7,273 nt of DNA from JBJHAX01 sp050480705. GTDB lineage: Bacteria; Actinomycetota; Nitriliruptoria; Nitriliruptorales; Nitriliruptoraceae. This document shows positions 1 to 5,134 of the stretch, piece by piece (the first letter of the stretch is position 1; the number at the start of each line of letters is the position of its first letter). Both the position numbers and the translations under genes were made by a program. The notes beneath the pieces were generated by a model. The model was given only the letters and a program-made list of their open reading frames with translations, did not search any database and had not been told where the DNA came from. The DNA lies in contig JBJHAX010000079.1 in NCBI GenBank assembly GCA_050480705.1, forward strand, positions 1-7,273, in the 5' to 3' direction.

Positions 1-184
1 CGTACCCGACGTGCCCGAGTTCCTCGATCTGATCCGCGACGCCGGCGGTCACCTGTGGGCCTGCCGCATGTCCGCCGACATGATGCATCTGACCGAGGAC
101 GACCTCTACGAGGGAGTCGAGGCCATCATCAACGCCTCGGACTTCATCGAACTCTCCGAGGGGGCCCAGACCATCTTCATCTGA
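1..184 (+). CDS. DsrE/DsrF-like family protein, 3' end only
   Basis: This is the C-terminal 60 residues of a gene that begins before the window; the first whole codon is at base 2 and the stop TGA is at 182-184. The fragment reads as the end of a DsrE/DsrF/DrsH-like (peroxiredoxin-family-labelled) small protein: an amphipathic helix (EFLDLIRDAGG), a strand carrying a cysteine (LWACRMSADMM, Cys codon 62-64), the segment LTEDDLYEGVE typical of the family, and a last strand ending QTIFI. Members are small cytoplasmic proteins, several of them sulfur carriers or sulfur-trafficking partners that use such a cysteine. The real substrate cannot be told from the fragment. A DUF302 gene follows 77 bases downstream on the same strand, with a hairpin between them. 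The family call is by motif recognition; the missing N-terminal half prevents a finer assignment. Confidence 0.8.
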   Translation, partial: VPDVPEFLDLIRDAGGHLWACRMSADMMHLTEDDLYEGVEAIINASDFIELSEGAQTIFI

Positions 185-199
185 CGTCCGACCAGCCAC

Positions 200-224
200 G
201 CTCGGGCCACGAACTGGCCCGAGC
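200..224 (+). terminator. Hairpin after the DsrE-like gene, possible terminator
   Basis: Perfect 10-bp inverted repeat, GCTCGGGCCA (200-209) and TGGCCCGAGC (215-224), around a 5-base loop CGAAC, starting 15 bases after the DsrE-like stop. There is no T tract after it, which is common for actinobacterial terminators. It could instead sit inside a DsrE-DUF302 transcript as a processing or stability element. Confidence 0.5.
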
Positions 225-261
225 CTGCACCCCGTCGACCCGCTGTGACCGAGGGGCCACG

Positions 262-681
262 ATGCAGACGGACCGGTACGTCCTACGCCTCCGGACCGCC
301 GACGACCCCGACCGGGCCGAGGAGCGGGTCCGAAGCGCCCTCGCCGGCCAAGGGTTCGGCGTGCTGACCGAGATCGACGTCCGCGCAACGCTCCACGAGA
401 AGCTCGCGGTTGATGTGCCGCCGTACCGCATCCTCGGTGCGTGCAAGCCGGCCTACGCCCGCCAGGCCATCGGCATCGACCCGGCGATCGGTGGCCTGCT
501 GCCGTGCAACGTCGTGGTCCGGGCCCACCCAGATGGCGGCAGCGAGCTGATCGCGGTTGACCCGATCGCGATGATGTCGCTCACCGGCAGCGACGAACTG
601 CATGCCATCGCCGCACAGGTCCGCGACGAACTGGCGCAGGCGCTGATCGCCGCCATCGAGGCCGACGACGAGGCCGAATAG
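262..681 (+). CDS. DUF302 domain protein
   Basis: A 139-residue protein that is essentially one DUF302 domain. The family hallmark runs from about residue 36 to 86: TEIDVRATLHEKLAVDVPPY, then RILGACKPAYARQAIG (Cys61) and IGGLLPCNVVV (Cys82). The C-terminal third is a helix rich in Ala and Glu ending in an acidic tail. DUF302 proteins are small and probably cytoplasmic, with no settled biochemical role; they often lie near sulfur, redox or thioredoxin-like genes, and here the upstream neighbour is a DsrE-like gene, which fits that pattern. The ATG at 262 was chosen because GAGGGG at 251-256 lies 5 bases upstream and the family starts there; an upstream in-frame extension to 55 is out-of-frame overlap with the DsrE-like gene and is not believed. 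No signal peptide or membrane segment is present. Confidence 0.9.
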   Translation: MQTDRYVLRLRTADDPDRAEERVRSALAGQGFGVLTEIDVRATLHEKLAVDVPPYRILGACKPAYARQAIGIDPAIGGLLPCNVVVRAHPDGGSELIAVDPIAMMSLTGSDELHAIAAQVRDELAQALIAAIEADDEAE

Positions 682-707
682 GTCGACTTCGACGGCACCA
701 TCGACGG

Positions 708-725
708 CGCTGCGCGGGAGCAGCG
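708..725 (+). terminator. Hairpin(s) after the DUF302 gene, possible terminator
   Basis: Perfect 6-bp stem CGCTGC (708-713) / GCAGCG (720-725) with loop GCGGGA, 26 bases after the DUF302 stop. A second 6-bp stem CCGTGC (739-744) / GCACGG (755-760) with a 10-base loop follows. Both are GC-only or nearly so and lack a T tract. Together they are reasonable as a transcription end before the separate monooxygenase promoter, but stems this short also arise by chance in GC-rich DNA. Confidence 0.35.
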
Positions 726-781
726 GGTGTGGGTCTGGCCGTGCCAATCAGCGTGCACGGAGGCCGGCCACCCGCCGGACG

Positions 782-799
782 CTACTCCCACGGGAGTAG
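782..799. promoter_or_regulatory. Palindromic operator upstream of the FAD monooxygenase
   Basis: Perfect palindrome with 8-base arms CTACTCCC (782-789) and GGGAGTAG (792-799) around AC. A second 18-bp palindrome at 4186-4203 upstream of the cupredoxin gene shares CTAC, CC at positions 6-7, A at 9, G at 13 and GTAG at the end. The pair flanks a NarL-type two-component system, and NarL/LuxR-family regulators bind short inverted repeats, so the adjacent response regulator is the leading candidate. A TetR, MarR or other dimeric regulator encoded elsewhere is possible. The palindrome is seen directly; the binder is inferred. Confidence 0.6.
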
Positions 800-819
800 G
801 CCGAACACACCGTCGGGCC

Positions 820-850
820 GATGGACCCAGGCGGGTGGATTCGTAGTGTC
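820..850 (+). promoter_or_regulatory. Candidate core promoter of the FAD monooxygenase
   Basis: TAGTGT at 844-849 fits the actinobacterial -10 form TAnnnT and lies inside CGTAGTGTC (842-850). GATGG at 820-824 occupies roughly the -35 region. Both elements recur as GACGG and CGTAGCGTC at identical offsets (38 and 60 bases) from the start of the palindrome in the cupredoxin promoter. No TTGACA-like -35 is present, which is usual for promoters that need an activator. With this -10, the palindrome centre would be near -65, an activator-compatible position. Start-site evidence is absent. Confidence 0.4.
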
Positions 851-904
851 GAGTTGCCGGTCGACGCCTGCGCAACGGGCACCGGTGACCATCCACTCCG
901 CCTG
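828..904. repeat. Imperfect inverted repeat before the monooxygenase gene
   Basis: Arm CAGGCGGGTGGAT (828-840) pairs with ATCCACTCCGCCTG (891-904): 13 bp with one bulged T at 897 and a 50-base loop. The right arm ends 7 bases before the ribosome-binding site of the monooxygenase. If transcription starts upstream of 828 this would be a structured mRNA leader; if the candidate -10 at 844 is right, the left arm is not transcribed and the repeat would act only as DNA. Confidence 0.4.
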
Positions 905-922
905 CTGAAACAGAGGTCGAAT

Positions 923-2152
923 ATGCCACCGATCAATGCTGCCATCATCATTGGTGCAGGGATCGCCGGACCTGCCGCTGCGCTGGCCCTTCGTCGCATC
1001 GGTGTCGATGCCGTCATCTGCGAGGCACATCCCGAACCTGCTGACCACGTCGGGTCGTTCCTGAACACCGCCTCGAACGGGATCGCTGCGCTCGAGCAGC
1101 TCGATCTCGCCGAAACCGTCGAGCGGGCCGGCGTCCCAACGACTCGCATGCAGTTCTGGAGCGGCACGGGAAAGCCGCTGGGAACCGTGGCCAACGGCAC
1201 GGTGCTCGACAGCGGCAGGACCAGTGTGACCATCCAGCGTGGCGAACTGAACCGGCTCCTGCGTCACGCCGCAGAGGACGCCGAAGTCGAGGTCGTCTCC
1301 GGCCGACGCCTCGTTGGTGCCCGCCACTCGGACACGGGCGCACAGGCCGAGTTCGCCGACGGCACCACGATGGAGGCCGACCTGATCATCGGCGCCGACG
1401 GCATCCACTCCAAACTGCGGAGCATCATCAACTCGTCAGCAGAGCAGCCGCGCTACTCGAAGCTGCTGAGCATCGGCGGTCGCACCCGTGGGGTGGCGCT
1501 CCCCGCTGCCGAACCAGGCACGTTCAACATGATGTTCGGTCGCGACGCCTTCTTCTCCTACCTGCCGGCCGCGTCGGGTGACGTGTGGTGGTTCGCAAAC
1601 CTCCCCGAGCCGAACGAGCCTCCACGGGGCGCCCTCGCGGCCGTCGATGACACGGCCTGGCGCGAGCGGCTCCTCAGAAGCTTCGCACGCGACACGGGAC
1701 CTGTGGCCGACCTCGTCGAGGCTTCCGCCGGGCCGCTCGGTGCGTATGCGATCCATGACCTGCCGACGGTGCGGGACTGGTCGCGTGGCCGGATGGTGCT
1801 GATCGGGGACGCCGCCCACGCCACCTCCCCGAGCGCGGGCCAGGGCGCGTCCATGGCACTGGAAAGCGCCCTCCAGCTTGCCGTGTCACTCCGCAACGCG
1901 CGGAACGTGGCCCAGGCGCTGCACGCCTACGAGCAGACCCGCAGGCCACGCGTCGAGCGCATCGTGCGCTACTCGGCCCGGCTAAGCGGCTCGAAGACGG
2001 CAGGGCCGGTCGCGCGCCGGATTCGAGATGTCGCGATGCCGATCGCGTTGCGACACTTCGCCAAGCCTGAGGCGCACGCATGGATGTACGACCACGTCGT
2101 CGAGCTGTCCCCCAACGACGCCACTGCCCAAACCGCGGGCGGACGGGGTTGA
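923..2152 (+). CDS. Group A FAD-dependent monooxygenase
   Basis: A 409-residue single-component flavoprotein hydroxylase of the p-hydroxybenzoate hydroxylase-like (PF01494) type. Seen directly: the N-terminal Rossmann motif IIIGAGIAG (Gly11, Gly13, Gly16) with Glu34 at the end of the second strand for the FAD ribose; conserved Arg106 in QRGELNRLL; the DG motif ADLIIGADGIHSKLR (Asp159-Gly160), which contacts FAD and NAD(P)H; and the GD motif MVLIGDAAHATSP followed by GQGASMALESA (Asp296), which binds the FAD ribityl chain. Such enzymes use NAD(P)H and O2 to hydroxylate or epoxidise small, often aromatic, substrates; close relatives include salicylate hydroxylase-like and TetX-like proteins, and the substrate here cannot be told. 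Start: ATG 923 has AGAGGT at 912-917 five bases upstream and puts the Rossmann strand at residue 7; an in-frame ATG at 821 lacks a ribosome-binding site and would add a non-homologous 34-residue leader. Cytoplasmic, with no membrane helix. A palindrome-bearing promoter precedes it and a strong hairpin follows 2 bases after the stop. Confidence 0.92.
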   Translation: MPPINAAIIIGAGIAGPAAALALRRIGVDAVICEAHPEPADHVGSFLNTASNGIAALEQLDLAETVERAGVPTTRMQFWSGTGKPLGTVANGTVLDSGRTSVTIQRGELNRLLRHAAEDAEVEVVSGRRLVGARHSDTGAQAEFADGTTMEADLIIGADGIHSKLRSIINSSAEQPRYSKLLSIGGRTRGVALPAAEPGTFNMMFGRDAFFSYLPAASGDVWWFANLPEPNEPPRGALAAVDDTAWRERLLRSFARDTGPVADLVEASAGPLGAYAIHDLPTVRDWSRGRMVLIGDAAHATSPSAGQGASMALESALQLAVSLRNARNVAQALHAYEQTRRPRVERIVRYSARLSGSKTAGPVARRIRDVAMPIALRHFAKPEAHAWMYDHVVELSPNDATAQTAGGRG

Positions 2153-2154
2153 CG

Positions 2155-2197
2155 CGGTGGGCGGGGTCCCTGGATCACCCGGGGACCCCGCCCACCG
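2155..2197 (+). terminator. Strong GC-rich hairpin between monooxygenase and kinase genes
   Basis: Perfect 16-bp inverted repeat: CGGTGGGCGGGGTCCC (2155-2170) and GGGACCCCGCCCACCG (2182-2197), with an 11-base loop that can add a G-T and two G-C pairs. It begins 2 bases after the monooxygenase stop. There is no T tract. It is most likely a terminator or attenuator and is by far the strongest short-loop hairpin in the window. Because the kinase gene downstream shows no promoter, partial read-through is plausible. Confidence 0.75.
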
Positions 2198-2297
2198 GCG
2201 TGGGGAGTGCCTTCCGGGTTGTCCCAGCACCCGGCCGACAGAGCTTGGCTGGATGCGCCAGAGCACGCATCCTTGCACCCGCAGCGAACGGCGACCC

Positions 2298-3461
2298 ATG
2301 ACCGCATCCGATCACCCCGTCGCTCGAAGACGCGTCGGTTGGGCGGACAGCGGGGTCGCCGTCGCTGTCGCCGTCGCGTCGCTTGCCGCCCTCGCCTTGT
2401 CGGATGAGGCGGGCGCCCGCACGCCCGATCCGGTCGCGGTCGCACTGTTGCTCGCGATGGCCGCACCGCTGAGTGTGCGTCGCCGATGGCCGACCGTCGT
2501 GGTCGCTGTGGTCGGCGTGCTCGCCTTGGTCAGCTTCGCTGCCGGCTATCCGGGTGGACCGCCCACGATTGCCCTGCTCGTCGCCCTGTTCTCGATCGCT
2601 GCTGCCGGTCACCGATGGTGGACCATCCTGGTGACCGTGTTCTTCGCCGGTGGGGGCCTGCTGTTCCGGGTGGTCTTCGAGGATGACCCACCCGTATCGA
2701 TCGTCCTCGACTCTGCGCTGTTCGTGCTCGTGTCCCTGCTAGGCGATGCGGTCCACACGCGACGGCAGCTCATGATCGAGACACAGGAACGGCTTCGCCT
2801 TGCGGCAGTGGAACGCGATGCCGAAACGAAACGTCGCGTCACAGACGAACGGCTTCGCATCGCCCGTGAGCTCCACGACATCATGGCGCACACCATCACC
2901 ACCATGTCGGTACAAGCTGGCGCGGCACTCGATTCGCTCGATCACCAGCCGGACCACACCCGAACGGCACTGACCGGCATGCGCACCGCAAGCCGGCAAG
3001 CGATGCAGGAGCTGCGTGCCACCGTGAGCCTGTTGCGCAGCGCCGATGGCAACACGAGCGAGACACGACACCCAACGCCGGGGCTGGCACAGCTCGACGA
3101 ACTGTTCCAGCGAGTGCGTGATACCAGTGTCGAGCTGAGCCACGACATCGCCGGAACACCGGCCGAGCTGACCCCGACGCTGCAGCTGACGGCCTACCGC
3201 GTCGTCCAGGAAGGCCTCACCAACGTCATCCGGCACAGCGGGGCCGAATCAGTCACAGTCCGGCTGACATATTCGGACAACAACCTGCGTGTGCAGGTAG
3301 ACGACGACGGAACCGGCCTACCCAAGGACCACGTGGAAGGATTCGGGTTGCGTGGGCTGCGGGAACGCGTCGAGGCAATCGGCGGAACGCTCCACGTGGG
3401 ATCCACTCCCGGCGGTGGATTTCGCCTGCGTGCGGAGCTACCACACCTCGAGGCCAGATGA
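2298..3461 (+). CDS. NarL/DesK-type membrane sensor histidine kinase
   Basis: A 387-residue sensor kinase of the HisKA_3 (HPK7) class. The N-terminal half is hydrophobic, with about five or six membrane segments (roughly residues 19-35, 46-60, 66-82, 90-104, 108-123, 133-149) and almost no extracellular domain, so the signal is probably sensed within or close to the membrane. A charged linker (about 154-185) leads to the dimerisation and phosphoacceptor helix ELHDIMAHTITTM with His193. The HATPase_c domain shows the N box EGLTNVIRHSGA (Asn309), DDDGTGLP (Asp335-Gly340) and GFGLRGLRERV with STPGGGFRL. ATG 2298 was chosen because the protein then begins just before the first membrane helix; there is no clear ribosome-binding site, and an in-frame ATG at 2253 would add 15 residues. 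Reading further back to 2028 overlaps the monooxygenase gene and is not credible. The gene overlaps the response regulator by 4 bases, the expected partner arrangement. The stimulus is unknown. Confidence 0.92.
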   Translation: MTASDHPVARRRVGWADSGVAVAVAVASLAALALSDEAGARTPDPVAVALLLAMAAPLSVRRRWPTVVVAVVGVLALVSFAAGYPGGPPTIALLVALFSIAAAGHRWWTILVTVFFAGGGLLFRVVFEDDPPVSIVLDSALFVLVSLLGDAVHTRRQLMIETQERLRLAAVERDAETKRRVTDERLRIARELHDIMAHTITTMSVQAGAALDSLDHQPDHTRTALTGMRTASRQAMQELRATVSLLRSADGNTSETRHPTPGLAQLDELFQRVRDTSVELSHDIAGTPAELTPTLQLTAYRVVQEGLTNVIRHSGAESVTVRLTYSDNNLRVQVDDDGTGLPKDHVEGFGLRGLRERVEAIGGTLHVGSTPGGGFRLRAELPHLEAR

Positions 3462-4135
3462 TGAGCCCTGAACCGATCCGCGTGTTGCTCGCCGACGACC
3501 AGGCGCTGGTACGAGCCGGGTTCCGATTGGTGCTCGAGCACGACGCCGCGATCGAGGTGGTCGCTGAGGCCGTCGACGGCGCCCAGGCCGTCCGACTCAC
3601 CCATGAGCATCGCCCTGACGTGGTCTTGATGGACATCCGGATGCCAAGCCTGGACGGCATCGAAGCCACCCGGGAGATCGTGCGGCAGCTCGGTACCGAC
3701 TGCCCGACGATCGTGGTCCTGACCACCTTCGAAACCGAAGACAACATCGCCGATGCTCTGCGTGCCGGCGCATCCGGGTTCCTGCTCAAGGACATCGAAC
3801 CTGACGAGCTCCGTTCGGCCATCCGGACCGCCGCCGACGGAGGCGGACTCCTCGCGCCGTCGGTCACCCGCACCGTCATCGAACAGTTCGCCCTTCGGCC
3901 AGACCACCGTCCCGATCGCCCAGAGCGGATCGACGTCCTCACCGACCGTGAACGAGAGGTCCTCGCACTGGTCGCACGCGGACTGTCCAACGACGAGATC
4001 GGTGCGGAGCTCTTCATGAGCCCCGCCACCGCGAAGACCCATGTAAGCCGCGCCATGACCAAACTGGCGGCGCGCAACCGCGCCGAACTGGTCGTGATCG
4101 CCTACGAGACCGGTTTCGCTGGCCCGTCGGCCTGA
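3458..4135 (+). CDS. LuxR/NarL-family response regulator
   Basis: A 225-residue transcription regulator. The receiver domain (about 7-125) has the acidic pair Asp13-Asp14, phosphoacceptor Asp59 in VVLMDIRMPSLDG, Thr89 in VVLTTFE and Lys111 in FLLKDIEP. The DNA-binding LuxR-type helix-turn-helix (about 159-220) reads LTDREREVLALVARGLSNDE, then IGAELFMSPATAKTHVSRAM, the recognition-helix region. Phosphorylation by the kinase encoded just upstream should promote dimerisation and DNA binding. The ATG at 3458 gives the ATGA overlap with the kinase stop; the next codon, ATG 3461, lies 7 bases after GAGG (3450-3453) and may be the start really used. Two similar 18-bp palindromes flank this gene pair (782-799 and 4186-4203) and are the natural candidates for its binding sites, which is inference. 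The proteins end 50 bases before the second palindrome, with no obvious terminator between. Confidence 0.95.
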   Translation: MMSPEPIRVLLADDQALVRAGFRLVLEHDAAIEVVAEAVDGAQAVRLTHEHRPDVVLMDIRMPSLDGIEATREIVRQLGTDCPTIVVLTTFETEDNIADALRAGASGFLLKDIEPDELRSAIRTAADGGGLLAPSVTRTVIEQFALRPDHRPDRPERIDVLTDREREVLALVARGLSNDEIGAELFMSPATAKTHVSRAMTKLAARNRAELVVIAYETGFAGPSA

Positions 4136-4184
4136 GACTGTCCGCGGTGCCACTCCGGCCTTTGGCGCAGACGCGCGTTCCAGA

Positions 4185-4204
4185 GCTACGCCGAATTGCG
4201 TAGC
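4185..4204. promoter_or_regulatory. Palindromic operator upstream of the cupredoxin operon
   Basis: Perfect inverted repeat GCTACGC (4185-4191) / GCGTAGC (4198-4204) around CGAATT. Its inner 18 bp (4186-4203) match the monooxygenase palindrome at 11 of 18 positions and in overall length. A shorter palindrome, CGCCA-CC-TGGCG, lies at 4212-4223, between this site and the candidate -35 region. The response regulator gene ends 49 bases upstream. The site is seen directly; the binding protein is inferred. Confidence 0.6.
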
Positions 4205-4223
4205 CGACCGACGCCACCTGGCG

Positions 4224-4254
4224 GACGGCCGAGACGAACCTCATCCGTAGCGTC
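4224..4254 (+). promoter_or_regulatory. Candidate core promoter of the cupredoxin operon
   Basis: TAGCGT (4248-4253) fits TAnnnT and is embedded in CGTAGCGTC (4246-4254), one base different from CGTAGTGTC in the monooxygenase promoter. GACGG (4224-4228) matches GATGG there. Each element sits at the same distance from its palindrome in both promoters. The predicted start would leave a leader of about 30 bases before the ATG at 4292, long enough to include the ribosome-binding site GAAAGG (4279-4284). Confidence 0.42.
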
Positions 4255-4291
4255 CAACGCGTCAATCGATACGCACGCGAAAGGCGCTCAC

Positions 4292-4666
4292 ATGAGCCTC
4301 AAACCTCCCAGCCTGATCCTCTCCGCACTCCTGCTCCTCGGCGTCGCCGCCTGCGACAGCCGAGCGGATGCGAACCAAGGCGCAACCAATTCGTCGGTGA
4401 GCCAGAGCCACGCGACCGGGGACACCGTCATCGAAGTGCACGACAACAGCTTCGCCCCGGACACCACCACCGTCGCTGTCGGTGAGACCGTGACGTGGGA
4501 CTTCGCGACCGCTGACCTTCCTCACGACGTCGTATTCAGCGACGAACACGGCAGCGACGTCCTTCGGGACGGCACATGGAGCACAAGCTTCGACGAATCC
4601 GGCACCTATGACTACGAGTGCACCCTCCACCGCGGGATGACCGGCCGGATCACCGTCACCGGCTAA
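4292..4666 (+). CDS. Lipid-anchored cupredoxin (plastocyanin-like)
   Basis: A 124-residue exported copper protein. The N-terminus is a lipoprotein signal: hydrophobic residues 8-19 and lipobox GVAAC, with Cys21 as the lipidation site. A short Ser/Asn/Gln-rich linker (22-43) tethers a single cupredoxin domain (about 44-124): strand IEVHDNSFAPDTTTVAVGET, first copper ligand His78 in DLPHDVVF, and the ligand loop YECTLHRGMTG with Cys110, His113 and Met116 in C-x2-H-x2-M spacing. All four type 1 copper ligands are present, so it should bind copper and shuttle single electrons on the outer face of the cytoplasmic membrane; a partner redox protein is not in view. ATG 4292 follows GAAAGG (4279-4284) by 7 bases and starts directly at the signal peptide. 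The small membrane protein 30 bases downstream is probably co-transcribed. Its promoter shares a palindrome with the monooxygenase promoter, suggesting control by the adjacent two-component system. Confidence 0.93.
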   Translation: MSLKPPSLILSALLLLGVAACDSRADANQGATNSSVSQSHATGDTVIEVHDNSFAPDTTTVAVGETVTWDFATADLPHDVVFSDEHGSDVLRDGTWSTSFDESGTYDYECTLHRGMTGRITVTG

Positions 4667-4696
4667 GCGCACCCAACACAAGAACAGGAGCACACC

Positions 4697-4939
4697 ATGG
4701 ATGACAACCTCTTCGCCGTCATTGTCCTGGGTTTCGGGACGGTGCTGATCGCTGTCGTCATCTGGCAGCTGCTCGCCATCGCCCGCGCCCGCATGCAGCT
4801 CGATCGCGGCCCCGCCTCCACGTACGAACTGGAACGCTGCCGAGACGACATCCAGCAGCTCGACGCCCGTCTCACCGCACTCGCCGAAGACATGCACGAG
4901 ATGGATCAGCGCAACACGCAGCAGCGATCATCGGACTGA
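4697..4939 (+). CDS. Small single-pass membrane protein with a coiled coil
   Basis: An 80-residue protein that I do not recognise as a named family. Residues about 5-29 form one strongly hydrophobic membrane helix (LFAVIVLGFGTVLIAVVIW), followed by a basic stretch (ARARMQLDRG) that predicts the remainder inside the cell. Residues about 43-72 have heptad-like Leu/Ile spacing (TYELERCRDDIQQLDARLTA), consistent with a coiled coil and oligomerisation, and the C-terminus is polar. The topology resembles PspB-like proteins, but this is a resemblance of layout and length only. The gene is convincing: AGGAG at 4686-4690 lies 6 bases before the ATG, and it follows the cupredoxin by 30 bases with no terminator between. 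It may anchor or scaffold a partner at the membrane; no function is assigned. Confidence 0.8.
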   Translation: MDDNLFAVIVLGFGTVLIAVVIWQLLAIARARMQLDRGPASTYELERCRDDIQQLDARLTALAEDMHEMDQRNTQQRSSD

Positions 4940-4957
4940 CCCTCGCAGTCCGGCGAC

Positions 4958-5054
4958 CGACGTCCGGCTCCGGGACACAGCCAACACTGACGCGCCAACG
5001 ACCACGCACGGAAGCGGTCGGACGCGTCGAGCACGTCCCGGAAGCCGGACGTCG
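4958..5054. other. 97-base nested hairpin element between genes
   Basis: Outer stem: 4958-4976 pairs with 5035-5054 over 19 bp with one bulged A (5042). Inside, GACGCG (4989-4994) pairs with CGCGTC (5023-5028), and CGACC (4999-5003) with GGTCG (5016-5020), closing a 12-base apical loop. The element starts 18 bases after the small membrane protein stop and ends 80 bases before the acetyltransferase start. It could be an unusually elaborate terminator for the cupredoxin operon, a structured untranslated region, or a small RNA. I match it to no known RNA family. Confidence 0.55.
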
Positions 5055-5134
5055 TCGCGTGCCGTGCAAATCAGAAGAGCCAAGCGAGCCCGATCGCCTC
5101 ACGCCGGCCTGCGAGCGGGCGAATTGGAGTAACG

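Noticed and set aside
821..922. Upstream in-frame ATG at 821 as the start of the monooxygenase
   Set aside because: No ribosome-binding site, the added 34 residues are unlike flavoprotein N-termini, and the stretch holds promoter-like elements. ATG 923 has a proper ribosome-binding site and family-typical start.
2028..2297. Kinase reading frame extended back into the monooxygenase gene
   Set aside because: The extension runs through 125 bases of another gene and the strong hairpin. It is just an open frame in GC-rich DNA. Only the short extension to ATG 2253 remains possible.
2787..2858. 12-base direct repeat GAACGGCTTCGC at 2787 and 2847, exactly 60 bases apart
   Set aside because: Both copies encode ERLR in the charged helix before the phosphoacceptor His. 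Repeated helix sequence and codon choice explain it; no repeat extends beyond them.
3194..4153. Long antisense open frame of 319 codons opposite the kinase and regulator genes
   Set aside because: It mirrors the sense genes, whose domains and catalytic residues are clear. It shows no recognisable domain, and long antisense frames are expected at this GC content.
4136..4184. Terminator after the response regulator
   Set aside because: Only a 4-bp GCCA/TGGC pairing is visible, so none is called.
4958..5054. Integron attC site or MITE
   Set aside because: The stem lacks the GTTRRRY/RYYYAAC core sites of attC, and there is no clear flanking target duplication or transposase.
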